Origin: Polytrichum commune
Lineage: Eukaryota; Streptophyta; Polytrichopsida; Polytrichales; Polytrichaceae
Assembly (NCBI GenBank): GCA_950295325.1
Contig: OX485805.1
Span: 25,903,501 to 25,967,500, forward strand
Length of the DNA stretch: 64,000 nt
Reading direction: 5' to 3'
The notes beneath the pieces are model-generated. The model saw only the letters and a list, made by a program, of their open reading frames with translations, was not told the origin of the DNA and made no database searches. The position numbers were made by a program, and so were the translations under genes. Positions 35,157 to 48,539 of this stretch are shown here, piece after piece (positions within the stretch are counted from its first letter, which is position 1; each line of letters begins with the position of its first letter).

Positions 35157-36507
35157 TGTTAGACTCCCACAATTCAGTATCCTCTGTTATTAACCCCTTT
35201 CAGCAAAGAATTCATTGCTACATGCAGTGATATGTAACATTGCATGCTGCTTGACAGCACAGAAACTAGATTTAACAATTTCATTGTAACAAAGAGTTGA
35301 ACTAATATGGGTATATTTGGATTGCTGACAAATGACTTGAGAATTTGTTAGTGTTTCTTTCCTTGTGGTGATTAGTATCAAGTGTCACTGATTACCTACA
35401 CCTTGTTACTCCATTCAACCCACTGTCGATTCAGTTGCATCCAACAATCGAACTGTGTTTACACAGAAAAATCCACCTTCTAAAATGATGTCATTATGTA
35501 CAAGACACTTATTCTAAGTTTTTTTGATGCCACATGAAAGTACATAACATTATTAAGCAGAGTGTGTTTGTTCATGTAGGCCCTAAGAACATAACCATGA
35601 GATGTCACAACCTAATGTAGATTCAAACTTCATGAGTCTCCTTGCACTAGGTTGGGGCATCCCATTGTTATATTCTCAAGGTCACATGACCATTTGCGCA
35701 TTGCTTTATAAAGTTATGTAGGTGGTTGTCTAGTCGTTATTTAAACCTTATTGCCCCCAAGAGCCTCTCTCAGAAAGAGAAGCCCCTACAAAGCACATCA
35801 TTTCTTCTTCCAGCCGACCCACTTAGCATGGAAATTCTTTAATGTTTCAAGAACAAATAGGTGCAAGTCTCATTCAATCTCGTTTTGATTTGAAGGAGAA
35901 CAATGCTCCAAAGTTTTATTTAAGAAGGTAGGTCACTGGGACTTGAAAAAGAAACAAACTTTAATATCTTGGGTGTTGCCCATTGCAAGGATTACCTATC
36001 TTTAGTGTTGTGGACAATGCCCGAACCAAAAATGTTCGAAATGACATTCTGAGAAACACTCTTTATCTTGTCAATAAAATTTGACCACCTCTAGAATAAG
36101 TGGCATTGATCCCAATTTTTTTGGAAAAGCCAAATTATTGAAAATATTATTTCAAAGCGAAAATAAGAGTAGCTCTAAAAAACTTGCCAACTTGTTGATG
36201 TCAGTAAACACTTAAACTTCCTGGCACTGGAGCAATTACCGATGAGCAACCACTAGAATAAATGTCAAAACAATAACCTCATTGTATTACATTGATACCT
36301 CAATTCCCAAGACACTTTTATTGATACTCCTCAGTGCAGCAACCCAGAAAAATGTGGCACCTCATCTTGACATGTGAGACTTATAGTACAAATTCACAAT
36401 GTTACAGCGAGCACTTTCTATGTCCAATAGCTCCTCTTGGCATTCCTGAAATTGAGGAGCCTTCAAAACTTAAGGAGACTTCAAGATAGATATGTTACAT
36501 ACATACA
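35157..36507. other. Intergenic between convergent URED and cupin genes
   Basis: 1.35 kb that should hold both 3' UTRs. No coding stretch, repeat pair or RNA gene recognised. Confidence 0.5.
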
Positions 36508-38476
36508 TCATTTAAAAGGGTCAGGGTTGTTCACTTCAGGTGTCCTTGACAACTGCACAATTAGTTGTTGGCAGGGCTTGTTTCCAACCACTCCTGAGTA
36601 ATGCTGTGGCTGATTCTGCGCAGGGGAGTCCTTGGTGTTGTCCTGAAACAACACATCTCCAGCCTTGAAATCATGCCTCGTTCCATCACTAGTCTTCACA
36701 TACCTGAAATCCATCCATTCAAAGAGCGACATGCTTAATGGGAACCTCAAAAAATACTTCATAAAGACAGGTCATTTACACAATCTGTAGAGTGAGTTCG
36801 GATAGAACAAACTCCACAAATTCATATGAAATTACAATGTTGATGATGTTTGAAGTAACCATAAGTGTCAATACTGCTCATTGCATATTGAAAATGTTTG
36901 GTCAGCATGCATGAGGAGAACCACTTCAACACTAATGGTACTCTGAGAGATAGATATAATTTCTTTTTCTAATCTAATTTTTTGCATCACATCGCTCTAC
37001 AGTTCCAGCAATTATCCACAATTGTCAAGTTACTCACTCATGCAAAATTGCAGAATAAGCAAGCCAATTTCATCATTTCTTTAAGATTTTGGATTCCATT
37101 GGCATCCAGGTACCGTGGTCAATGAGAAGCCCTTTTAAATATAAAACACAGAGACAGGTCATTTATGCGATCTGTAGTGAAAATTCAGAACGAACTAGAT
37201 ATTTCTTACAGAAATCCAATGTTGATGATGTTGAGGTTACCCTGAATGCCACTGAAGCTCATTGCATGTTGCAACAAATGTTTGGTCAACATGCATGATG
37301 AGGAGAACCACCTCACCACTTATGTTCCTTAGTGTCAACTCACTTAAGCAGAATTTAATGCGGGACAAGAAAGCAAATTTCATCAATTTTCAAGATTTTG
37401 AAAGAAGATTTGGAACGAACTCGACAACTCTTATGTTGATAATGTTGAGGTAACCCCGAAGTCACTCAGCTCATTGCATGTTGCAAATGTTTGGCCAACA
37501 TACATGAGGAGAACCACCTCATCAGCATTGATGTCACATAGTGTCATGAACTCACTTACACAGAATTTCGTGTGGGATAAGTAAGCCAAATCTCATCAGT
37601 TCCCAAGATATGGAATAACTAATCTTCACAGAATCAGGGTTGAGTATGGTTGATAATTCTAGTGGAACTACAGCTCATTGCATGTTGCAAATTTAGGTCA
37701 CCACACATGAGGAGAACCACCTCATCAACAGAAATGTCACATAGTGTCATCCACTATCTTATGCAAATTCTATGCGGAATAAGCAAGTCAATCTCATCAA
37801 TTCTCAAGATTTGGAAAAAAAAAATCTTCACAGAATGAGGGTTTAAGGATGGTTGGTAATTCCAGTGGCACACATACCAGGACCCGGAGAGCGTGACGAC
37901 GAATTGGACCTGCGGGCAACTATGGAGTGACTGCTCCAACCCAGGAGCCAGCTCCGTGAACACAATCTTGGAAGGCTCACCCCCAAAATCTGACCGAACA
38001 AACTGGGGTGATGAGGCGTAAGCCTTCAGGTCAAACCCATGCATCCTGCACTCCTTGAAATGGGTGGTACCATCCTCCGAAGCATAAATCTGGTAATACC
38101 GGAAATCTTCCGGCTGCTTCTCCTCATCCCCACCCTTGTTACCACCATCCGAGGATGCCATTCGAAGTACGCTTGGGGTTGCTGCCGAAACCAAGAAAAT
38201 GGCAAGAGTCGAGACCCCTATTACCGCTGCTCCTGCTCCTCCTCCTCTTCCTCCCGGGAACCCCAAGCCCAAGGGCGGTCTCAGATCCCAGGGACTTCTC
38301 AGGTTCAATGGAGACGAAGAATGCAACCTCGGTAGTGCAGGAGACGGCGATTGTTGCTTCCTCGAAGAACTTGTTGCAGGTGGGGATTGTCGGAGAGAAG
38401 ATGGAGAGATTGCAACCGAATTACATACGCGGGAATGGATGCTGCTGGGGATACTGCTAAGTGTGGCAGAAATCAT
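36508..38476 (-). CDS. Cupin-fold protein, probably plastid-targeted (2 exons)
   Basis: Exons (minus): 38476-37878 and 36703-36508. The donor is tcctg|GTATGT and the acceptor ttcag|G, restoring SWYVKTSDGT across the junction. Length 264 aa. Residues 1-75 are Ser/Pro/Arg-rich without early acidic residues (plastid-type leader), followed by a Gly-rich hydrophobic stretch (AAVIGVSTLAIFLVSAA) that could be a membrane segment. The single cupin domain follows: FTELAPGLEQSLHSCP, QVQFVVTLSGSWYV, AGDVLFQDN, PQHYSGVVG and QQLIVQLSRTPE. The His and acidic residues of a typical cupin metal site are only partly evident. An upstream in-frame ATG at 38641 would add 55 residues. Function unknown; conserved in plants. 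Confidence 0.78.
36750..37870. repeat. Four degenerate tandem repeats in the cupin-gene intron
   Basis: The recurring block is gctcattgcatgttgcaaa...tttggtcancatgcatgaggagaaccacctca, seen near 36875, 37255, 37470 and 37675, usually followed by gtcacatagtgtcat. Unit length varies from about 200 to 380 bp because of indels. No coding. Confidence 0.65.
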
Positions 38477-39780
38477 CCTAATTCCGCTGGCAAAATGTAG
38501 ATTTCGTTTGCAATTGGAGTTGGGAAATGTGGATATTTCCTTGTGATTGTTGATGGATTTGCTAAGTGTTAATTTATAGCGAGGTTTCTTATGATGATGT
38601 TGTGGGGGAGTGAGAGATGTGGGCAGGCCTTTTGCCTGCAAGGTGCCTCATCTGCTGCCAGGTGGACTGATAGTAGGTTAGCAGGTATGTGAGGGTGACA
38701 CGTGGGTAAAGGGATGGTTTGAACACTTTTGTGAGGTGGGATAACAAGCACCACCTCTATTGGGCCACCAATAAGGTAAGTGGGTGTTGAATGGACACTG
38801 TTTAGCTCTGCAGCCAGTTCTTGTAAGTTAGGATATGGAAACATGCACTTAAGGTAGATGAGGCTAATGTGGACACCTCCACCTTTGTTGAATCATCCAG
38901 TTGATGGATTCAAGCATTTTGAAATCGTTGAAAATCGGAGTTGAGGAAGGTGAAGGTGTTGATCTAGGTTTTGAAATCAAAGATTGTCTATTTTTCAATG
39001 TGGTGTCACAGAGGGGAACTCTTTTATCATCCAATGTTGTGTAAGCGGATAACATCATTGCCAAATTATACATGAGTCAGTTGCCAATGAAAACCAAGTT
39101 TAATGTTGATATTGGTTATGTCATGTCTCTAAAGTGGTCACATGTAAGATAAAATGTTGCCTAATTGTTTTTAATTATAGAATACCCACAATACAAGTTG
39201 GTCGGCACCTCACAGCCACATGCCACCTCTTAATTTGCCCACCTCAGGCACAAAAATCAAGCGTGTCATAACTCAGTGATAGCCCTCCTAATTATGAAGG
39301 ATGGTGGGTGTAGTTTTACTTTTGTGAAGGTGACTAACCCAAATATCATCACGGCGGAGCTAAATCACCCACAGAATTAAAGAAATTGTATGGCCAATTA
39401 GGAACCAAAAATAGGTGTCCAATTAAAGAAGCTAACCAAATGAGCCTCCTCTACCTTAGTGCGAGATGATTAACAAGAAAACGGTAGAACCGTGAGGCTC
39501 TGCACATAGGCTCCATTGGGTACGAATATTGGAGGCCTCTTAAAGGCCCGATAACTTTTCTAATGTCAAAGACCCCAAATATGATAGTTGTCCACTTTGC
39601 TCATGCCAATCCATGGCTATTTACTATACCAAACCTTTCTTGGATTTTATGCACCTTCTTCTCAAATGTGGGTCAAGGATTAAAGCTACTCGTTTATCAC
39701 CCGATTTAAAAAAAAAAAAATCAAGAACTGCCAAAATAATTATAGTTAACTAGATTTCTTTCAATGCATTTTAGGGAGCA

Positions 39781-39818
<38 letters not shown>

Positions 39819-39949
39819 CATATACATACATATAACTATAGTTAACATCCACATTAAATAAAGTGGACCAAAAAGAACAAGAATAAGTAATGTTCAAGTG
39901 TGAACACAAAGTGGTTAAAAAATTTGCTCTTGAAATGAAGAAGTTGATG
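38477..39949. other. Upstream of the cupin gene, mostly featureless
   Basis: No gene recognised. It contains an A12 run ending at 39720 and a (TA)n microsatellite at 39785-39812. Confidence 0.5.
39785..39812. repeat. (TA)n microsatellite
   Basis: About fourteen uninterrupted at/ta units. Confidence 0.9.
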
Positions 39950-40300
39950 CATATGGTAGTCTCTTACCTATAGACATAGCCAACAAATCCAAATTATGCC
40001 TGTAGCCTATTTCCTCGTGATTTTTGGAGCTTGTATGAATATTCTATTAGTCTCAAAGTGATGGATCTCTTATTGATTGATCTTATAGGTCGCTCGAATT
40101 CATATGTGTTGACTATTGAGCCTAGATGATTAACAAACATTGAGCACCTATAAGTCCAATCTCTTTTAGATATTCTTATCTATTTTAGAAGTCCGCATAT
40201 GTTTTGATATACATCTGAAGGTCAAAATTGAATATAATCAAGGGTCATGTAACTTTATAATCTGACCTTCTTGGTGTCTTTTCTTAAATCTACACGTAAC
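39950..40300 (-). repeat. Dispersed repeat family A, copy 4 (inverted)
   Basis: Read on the minus strand it gives the same order as copies 1-3, including ctaaaagagattggact, gctcaatagtc, caaaaatcacgaggaaat and ggctacaggc. Confidence 0.55.
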
Positions 40301-41479
40301 CATGCATTGGACTCACAAATAATGTAGATGTCTGTGAAGGATGTAACAAAATTAGAAATGCTAATCTTAGTGTGTTTATCACTTATATGGGTGAGACATT
40401 TATAAATGTTGTTTTGTTGAGTATCACCACATTTGCTATCAAGTGCGTCAATGTAATCAAGACTTTTCTTGGATTTTTCTTTTTCATTTACATTGGGGAA
40501 CGGCAGTCAATTGATTTTTTATTTTTTTTGTTTTACCAACCAAGGTCATTGTGGCTATGGATTTGCGATGGCCATGTGGGAGTCCAAAGTAAACCCACTC
40601 CTCAGTGGGTGTGCTCTTTGTAAATCACGCATAGCACATGTGTTTGTAGATTGATATATAATTAAACCCCTTGTTTACATGTCAAGTTTTGTTATGGATT
40701 CACTTATTCATGACAACCTTCATGAAAACATGTTTATTACAATTTTATAATCGATGGCAATAGCCAACCACCACCTTTAAATGCACAAACCTTCAAAATA
40801 TAGCATAGAATCAACACCTAGAAATGTCCACTAAAACATATGATCATCAACTTCTCTATTTAGATAGGATAGGACCATTTCCAAGGGTTTCCAATGTTTT
40901 TGAACTAAATCACTAGGATTAAGACTCTAGCAATTGGTTACTCCATTTATTGGGATGGCACCATCAGTTGGATGGAAGCACTTGCAATTGCGATAATCAT
41001 TTGCAAGTTGTGTTTTACGGGGAAATGGTTTATCTATGCATATAGAAAAATGTCTAATGTAGTACTATAGGGGGTCATACACATATGCATTTGGATTATT
41101 CATTTAGTTCTTCTCCATACATTGGTAGGTAGACATTTCTATGGAAGGAATTAGGCCCACCTACCTTAATATGTATATATGACATGACAAGGTTTTCATA
41201 TGAAACAGTGTCAAAAGCCATGCATAACTTGAGAAAACCATGGAATTCTCCACCATACTTGTATAGACATTTCTATATCTATGCATGTTTATATGCTTGC
41301 TTCAATTGTAGTTTGGCGGGCTCTCTAACACAATGCAATAGAATTGTTGTAGAATTACAAGGCACATATAAAAACCCAACACAAAGACCAATCCACCAAT
41401 ATGGAAGACCCGATGCCTCAACGTAACTTAATGGATCCTATATGTATTGTAATGCATGATGAGAAGTTATGGCGTTGAG
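40301..41479. other. Intergenic, no gene seen
   Basis: AT-rich sequence without a supported frame or known repeat; it may include flanks of the CACTA relic. Confidence 0.4.
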
Positions 41480-43260
41480 AGAAGGCCATATATGCACAAC
41501 ACCATATAAAACACATGGCTTGCCCTTGCAAACTTTGTAAAGAGAGCAAGAAACACATGGTAATGGATACAATTGAAAATCATCTCAAGCAAAATGGGAG
41601 ACACCACTCCTTGAAAAGATGGAGAGGCTCGGGTGCAATGGACGATTTTGATGATGAATGAGATAACCACATTTGTGATGGTGGAGCCTCCTTCCCCAAA
41701 CTTCTAGTGGACATGATTATTAGACTACAAAGGTTGTTTCAAAATGTGAATGCTATCCCATCTACAATTATCCCTCCAACCCGTGGACATCATGATGTAG
41801 GTCCTAAAGAACAACAAAACCTTAGAGACATGACGTCAAATTGGGAAGATGCAGAATTAGATGATAACGTTATTGAGGTTGTCCAACAAACCCAGACCAT
41901 TGTGAACGATGTGTAACCAATGACAAACTCTATGGAAAAATACAATAGAGTGATGGTAGAGGTTGTTGCATCTGTATTTGGAAATCCTTTTGGCAAACCT
42001 GAAATGAACAATGGGACAATGGGTTCAAGGGACACACCTCTAGATCATGTTGAGGATTTGAATCTAACAGATGTTTTGTTGTCATGCCATCCCTTGCTTG
42101 TGGGGGCCTCTGTGACAAAGTTGGCAGCCTCCATGTTTTTCATGACTATCTGCACAATGCATGGGGTAAAAAATAAATTCATGAATGATTTGTTATACTT
42201 TCTATATAAATACATATTGCTTCAACCGAATTCTATGTCTTCCAACATGTACTATGCAAAGGTGCTCGTGGAACAAGTCGTCCACAACTACGAGAGCATA
42301 CATGCTTGCAAGAATGAATGTGTGTTGTTCCAAAGGGGCACATACAAAAATATGAAAAAATATCCAGTTTGTATATTTTAATCGATTTAAAATTTATGGA
42401 AAATCACAAATGCTAGTGAGTGTCCTGAGACATTTCCCTTTAATACTCCTATTGGTTAGATGGACAAGTTACCAAAAATAGTTGTATTGTTGAAGTGGGC
42501 TTATTTAAACAAATCCACCCATGGCAAAATGCATGATGTATACAACTCACCAGTGTAGCATACCAAATTTCTTTTATTTAGAAGTGATTTCCGAAATATT
42601 CGTATGACGTTATCAACATATGGGCTCAACGCATTTTCATCCTTCTATGCCAATGGTCAATCTAGCTAGTATTTGTATTCATATATAATTTGCCTCTTTA
42701 AATGACCATAAAACATATTTTTGTCATTCTTATCCACTCATTCCAAGATAGTATAACATTGATGTATACATGAAACCAATTATAGAACAACCGAAAAACT
42801 GTGATGGTTTTATATGTGGCCAGATGACCATAACATACCGCCAGATTTCATAAAGAGGTTCATACTCAGAAGATGCTTGATGTGGATAATCAATGATTGG
42901 CCAAGATATGACCTCTTATCTGGAATGACACACGCCGGCTATGTTGGTTGCCCTCCATGTAGGCCCGAAGTAACATCAATATACTCAAGGGAGCTACATA
43001 AATGTTTGTCTACTAGATCACGATATTGGTTGCGATCAATGCATCACCCTACAGAATACCGGCCTATAGTGTTGCATTTGAAAATAATACAAAATTACGA
43101 GCCCAACCCATAAGGCCAACAACGAGCGAGATATTGGAACGAGCAACCAAGTACAAAACTTGGTTAGAAGCCGGCAATGTGGCAGGGGAGAGCTAAACCC
43201 ATCGAGGTGGCACAATGTCAAAAGAAGATCATATTTTTTTGAGTTGTCATATTTCAAGGT
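41480..43260 (+). pseudogene. CACTA (En/Spm) transposase relic
   Basis: 41487-41661 encodes a transposase-associated zinc-binding motif (MACPCKLCKESKKHM ... IENHLKQNGRHHSLKRW). 41920-42380 encodes a Tnp2 N-terminal region ending YESIHACKNECVLF. 42814-43080 encodes the Tnp2 segment with IINDWPRYDLLSGMTHAGYV, CPPC and WLRSMHHP. The pieces are in the right order on one strand but separated by stops and frameshifts. CACTA transposases act on ends starting CACTA; no such ends were located around this copy. Non-functional. Confidence 0.75.
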
Positions 43261-44010
43261 TGGTCTGAAACATACATACTACACATACATCGTTATCTAT
43301 AATTAAGTTTATGGGTTTGCACATGTAGGGAGATTATGAAAATACTGCATATAATCGATATTAACTTGTACTAGGATATATGTGCAGCATTTCCTTGTGC
43401 GCCATTACGATTATTTTGTGCTCCTATCCCATGTCCAGTATGTTTTCTACACCAACACAGAAAACATTGGACCTTAGCAAGTTGTACTACACAACAAGCC
43501 AAGATCTAGAAGGTCCTAAGTTTCTGACTACGAGGAATCCATAAACACTCGGATATGTGTTCCAACCTTAGAGGCCGAAACCTTGTTGTATTCCACATCT
43601 AACATTCCTAATATGGTGGGTGCTATAACGTTGTGTGAGAGAGACGTAGAACTTACAATAACATCTTTGCTTAGGGGTGATTTTGGCAATATATTCGATG
43701 AAGATTGAGTACGACCATGCCTCATAAAAGAGAGTAAAAACGACAACAAGAAGACGCACATGAAAATAAAAATGGAAAATTTGTTGCAATGCATGTTGTG
43801 TCTTCCACATGGGACAAGGACCATAGATCGTTGACGCACGATGTGTACATTGGTTCTCAACTCCCGACTCCCTTGTATGAGAGGTTGCACACATAAAATT
43901 ACAACATAGAAAGAACAACACAAATGCGGCACTTACTGCACAATTTATATCCATCAACAAGTGGTGGTGTATCATGATTTGTAGACTATAAATCGGGAAA
44001 GTTTGTTTCA

Positions 44011-44571
44011 TCACCTTGAAGGGCACCTTTCAAACAGGGGAGGCAAAAGCGTTTCAGAGACCAGAATGGGTTCTTCTATGTTGCACATTGATTCGTAGTC
44101 GCCAACAAAAATGGTTTGATGACCATATGAATCTCCAAACTTTGCATCATAGAGGTATCTCCCAAGGGACAAGCAAGTGGAGTTTTCCAAAACATGCTTG
44201 ACCACCCAAGTCTCTGCACATGTGGCCAGTGCAGGTTGGTTCACACATACAAATTTATTGGACAGTCTTCTGGTAGCTTCAAAGTCTCCATTCCAAGAGC
44301 CGTGACATTCTTCGCACACAAGGTTTGCCGCATTGTTGCCGCCACCACATGAGCATGTCCCATGCGCATGACCAAGCATAGGTGCACAACAACCATCCGG
44401 TGCAACAAGTTTTAGGGATGGGAAACGACTACCATGCATTCCCGCTGATGGTATATGTGCAACAACTGGTTGTTTTACGAAACAAGCATGTAGTTGTGAT
44501 CCAAAGCATTTCAGGGACCCGGAGGATACCCCTCCATTGTTGTCATCATTCCCCCCCTTAACATCCTCCAT
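44011..44571 (-). CDS. Unrecognised Cys/His-rich open frame
   Basis: 186 codons on the minus strand, 3' of the CACTA relic. It contains spaced Cys pairs (CSCGGG, VCEECHG) and several His, which hints at a zinc-binding protein, followed by a region with WVVKHVLEN. I recognise no family. An overlapping frame at 44511-44723 could be an upstream exon. It may be a remnant of a second transposon gene or chance; weak call. Confidence 0.25.
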   Translation of the reverse strand: MEDVKGGNDDNNGGVSSGSLKCFGSQLHACFVKQPVVAHIPSAGMHGSRFPSLKLVAPDGCCAPMLGHAHGTCSCGGGNNAANLVCEECHGSWNGDFEATRRLSNKFVCVNQPALATCAETWVVKHVLENSTCLSLGRYLYDAKFGDSYGHQTIFVGDYESMCNIEEPILVSETLLPPLFERCPSR

Positions 44572-45120
44572 AGGAGATTGAACAATGCCATGTACACTTG
44601 GAATTGTCGTAGAGGCATGCTACACCAAATGGGCTTGCAATATTTGTAACATTGACCCATTGCCATGTGCCAATGATCCCTGGATGGGCTGACCATCATT
44701 GTGGACACACCCGCTCCCTTCACTCAACAACAATGGACATCCTTGTCGAAGGAGATCCATGCATGCAGAATTGCCGTCCGCAGACACGATGTGCGGGAAG
44801 CCTCCAATGTGTACCTCCACTACGCACCCATCATATTACATTGGCTGCAGATTACAAACCAAAATATGCACATCAATTGGACTATGTTTGGTGATATTGG
44901 TATCATGTACAATGTACTGTTTATGTGTATTCAAATTTTGCATGAAACGCGTGTTAAATGTACCATTGAGAGCGTATTTGTGAGAGCTTTCCAAAGGTAT
45001 ATCATATGCCCATTTTGATGGAGAAATTAGTCTGAGATGGTTGGTCAAAGTTTTGGGGTCTGTGAAAGTACACTAGCCAACTTGTCAATCAACTTCTAAG
45101 AGCGATGTCCATGGGGACTC

Positions 45121-46420
45121 AAGGCCCCCCCACAGGGCCCAAAAATTACTCAACTTTGAGAATACACTTATCCCCATATATATATACACATATAAGGTTG
45201 TCTTCTTAAACTTCTATGTGTATATGTACTTGATAAATGGTAAAAAAAGAGCAACTTCCTCAATTGTATGTATGTACTAAGGTTCATACAAGTTAGTGCA
45301 TCCCTAGGGATTTATTCCTATAGGTTTTAGGTTGGGATTATTAAAAACAACTAGGGAAATTAAAACTCATATGCATGTCCATGTTGAATCTCAATCGAAT
45401 TTGTAACATAAACATATTAAAAGTCCATTAACATCCTTTATATATAAATTTGTTCTAAATTGGGTATATGTAATCAATGAGATCAATTCTAGTATTCAGA
45501 GGCCATTGGAGTTTTACCACTAGGGTTGGAGAATAATCATAGTTTTTGTTGGTGTAATAGCTGAGGGTGATTGTGGAATTCGGGTTGTTGGTGTTGGTGA
45601 TAGGATTTTAGAGGTTGAGTGGGATACTAGTATTGGTGGTAACGGTGGTGTTTTAGGGTTCGCTATTCTTTGCGAGAGGTGGATTACGAGACGGTGGGAT
45701 GACGACGCCCGTGTGGCAGCAGAGCCAGCGTTGCAGCTAACTGTTGGATTTCATTTTGTGGATTACCTAGCCTTCATTTTGTGTCGCGCTGAGGTTCTAC
45801 TCGTTTACCTCATATATATCCTTCCGTGAAGCCAATTGAAAAGAAAAGAAAAGAAAAGAAAAGAATGGCCACTTTAGGTTTGGGTTGGTTTGAAATAGTG
45901 CAACATACATGATGATTTTGGCCAAATTTCCATCATGTTTGTGTGGAGTTTTGACAGGTCCTCATTTGCGTCCACCTGGTTCTCAACTGTGTTCGCCACT
46001 CTTCGTCATCAATCCAAAGGCAATGCACTGCTTGAATAATCAATTGGATAAGTGTTGGTATGGTTGAAACCCTAATTTCTTGTCAAGAGCATGCAGATGT
46101 TTCTGACATTCCACTTCTATTCCAGGACTTGTTTGCAACTTTGCATTGAGGGCTTTATGGTAATTTTGAATTGTCTTGTGCTGCTCATAAACCCTCAGGC
46201 CGAAATCTATTGTATAGGTTGACTTTATAGCCGGACTGACATGCTTGACGTATTTGACTGTTGATGATTATCAATGAGAATTCATTTTAGCTTCTAGGAT
46301 TTAGGAATGGTGAGAGTCAGTTAGAATCTCCAGGACCTTCCTGTGCATGTCGATGGTGCTGAGTCTGCTGACTAAAGGAGTTTTCATTTTTGGGTATCTT
46401 GGCCACTGGACAATGTCTAT
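45121..46420. other. Intergenic with an open stretch at about 45540-45825
   Basis: The + strand is free of stops for about 285 bp from 45540 but has no ATG and no recognised domain; it could be an exon fragment. A (AAAAG)n microsatellite is at 45838-45865. Confidence 0.35.
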
Positions 46421-46635
46421 GATCGGGGAGAACCGGCAGTTAGTTACATACGAACTGGTTGAGTTTAAGAAATAACCGGTTGAAGTTCAAGATTTCAGGG
46501 GAATTACCGATCACTAAGGTATTCATGGAATATACTTCAAATTCATATAGAAAAACCGAAGTATGTCAACATGTAACCGGTTGGACTTGCAAACACTAGG
46601 ATCTCAACCGATTATGCCCATAAATCTCCCCGATC
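46421..46635. mobile_element. MITE-like element with GATCGGGGAG termini, copy 1
   Basis: Perfect 10-bp terminal inverted repeats GATCGGGGAG/CTCCCCGATC. Length 215 bp, rich in aaccggtt motifs. Flanks contain a near-identical direct repeat (actggacaatgt before, actggacaacgt after), which may be the target duplication. A second copy lies at 52551-52765. Confidence 0.65.
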
Positions 46636-46640
46636 ACTGG

Positions 46641-47680
46641 ACAACGTAAGGTTTTCATATTCTAAAACTTTGAATTTTTCTCCAACACAAATGTGAGATT
46701 TTGCAAAGTGTGTTAACAAGATTTTAAGCTTACAGAGTCATTACAGGTACATGCAAGGGAGTCGGACATTGTCTTCTCCAGTAATGGGTGATGCTGTTAA
46801 CATTCGATAAGCAGCAGGATTGCTGTCAAAGAATAATTTGAAGAGCAATTATCACTTAATTCAACCTTCTCATCTACAGTGTATTAAGGCATACGTCATG
46901 CTATGTCTTGGGGCCTCATATCATGGCGTGCAAATAATTGTTGGTACCATAGTGAGTGTGGTGTTGCAACAAGGTGGTTTTCGGGCTTGGCCATAAATCT
47001 TCCATGCACTAGTCCAGTGCCTAGATAACAATGAATACAACAATATGGAGGGTGCCTTGGGTGCTCTTTTCAAGGTCTGATACTAGCATGTGCATTCAAA
47101 ATTCTCTTAAGATCAAATTTAATTCATATCCAATCATCTTTCTATTTGAGAATATTTTGTTTTCCTTTCATTCTTCCCCCATGGGCCATGTAAACCTTAT
47201 CAAATCCTCACTGATTCGTATACATGGATTGGAATATTAAACTTGTGAATTTTTGATGTCTTGTCAACTGTATTTATTTACTTTTCTTTGAAACATTTTC
47301 TCATTTTCCATCGCTTTAATTATTGTGAACGTAATTTAGTGTCTTATTTCTTTGCTACAAATCTAAATTTGTATGTGATAGAAGATTAAAGTCTTCGATT
47401 TGACACTTTATTCAAAGAAAGTAAGAGTGCAGAGAAGTTTTTTTTAATTTTTTTTTAAATTAATCTTTTCTGTTACCTCACATATGAGCTGTGGTTGTTC
47501 ATGTGAATTGGGAGTTTTGAGAGCTCAATGTTGTTGATATTTGAAGTTCTGAATCACAGGTATTTGAGGAAATACCTTAAATGTTGGACTCAGATGTCCC
47601 ATGAGTTCCTGACTGCCTTATTAGTATTTTCCCCCTACTAGTTTACTCCACGTATTTGGTCAAGACCAGTTGCGGCACAT
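46641..47680. other. Intergenic, no gene seen
   Basis: AT-rich with no supported coding sequence and no recognised element. Confidence 0.4.
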
Positions 47681-48000
47681 AAAACTTCACCTAATAAACA
47701 CCAAACTAGACCCAATATACATCAAATTGGACCCAATATATACTAAAATGCATCCAATAGGCAATACATTGCAAAGTGCATCATTCCCATACCCAAACAT
47801 GAACCGAACGCCATCCAATAGCAACCCTACGGCACCCAATACAACCAGGATGGCAACCCATTTAAATCAAACGACACCCCATATTAACCGTTGTTGCACC
47901 CCATGCAAACCGGACTACAACCCGACCAACCGGAGGGCACCTCATACCTCCCTAAACCCAACCCATGCCACCCACTATATGGGCAAAGGGTATGCCTCAC
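47680..48000. repeat. Degenerate short tandem repeat (unit about 18-20 bp)
   Basis: Imperfect runs of acaccaaactagacccaata-like units (caccnna, acccaatata, catccaatag). Divergence rises to the right. It gives a fortuitous His/Pro/Thr/Asn-rich open frame at 47670-48005. Confidence 0.5.
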
Positions 48001-48539
48001 CCTAACAAATTTGATTGTAACCCCATATAATACCCAGTGGGTTTGAAACATCAACATTGGGAACACCACCTAGCTTTCGACTAGGCCATCAAGACTACAC
48101 CAACTTATTGCTACCACCGGATACCGGTGACCGCATCCATTGTGATTCCTGCAACCCTACACGGTTGATTTGGACAAGTTTTCTTCTAGTGACTTTGCCT
48201 ATATCTCTCATATAAGGCTTTAGCTTCCTAGTGGTACTTCCCAAATTCCCCTAGTGGCATAGAACGTCAAATGTTATCTAATAATTATTTTAAAAATTCC
48301 TATGGCCTCTAATATGCTTCAATGGCAAAGATTTGAAATTTACCTCAAAAACAAAACCATGTCCATAACAATACTCAGTTGGTGAGCTATCTTCAACTAC
48401 CATGCCTTCAGATTCAGTCTGAAGCTCTAGGATTCCAACATCAGGAGGCTCTAATCTTGAATTTGTTGTGGGGCCCATAAACATAGCTCATCAACTGAGC
48501 AATTTCATGTCTACTAATTAAGGTTGCAATTGAATAAAA

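Noticed and set aside
47670-48005. 111-codon His/Pro/Thr-rich open frame
   Set aside because: Produced by the degenerate short tandem repeat; no domain and no start or stop context.
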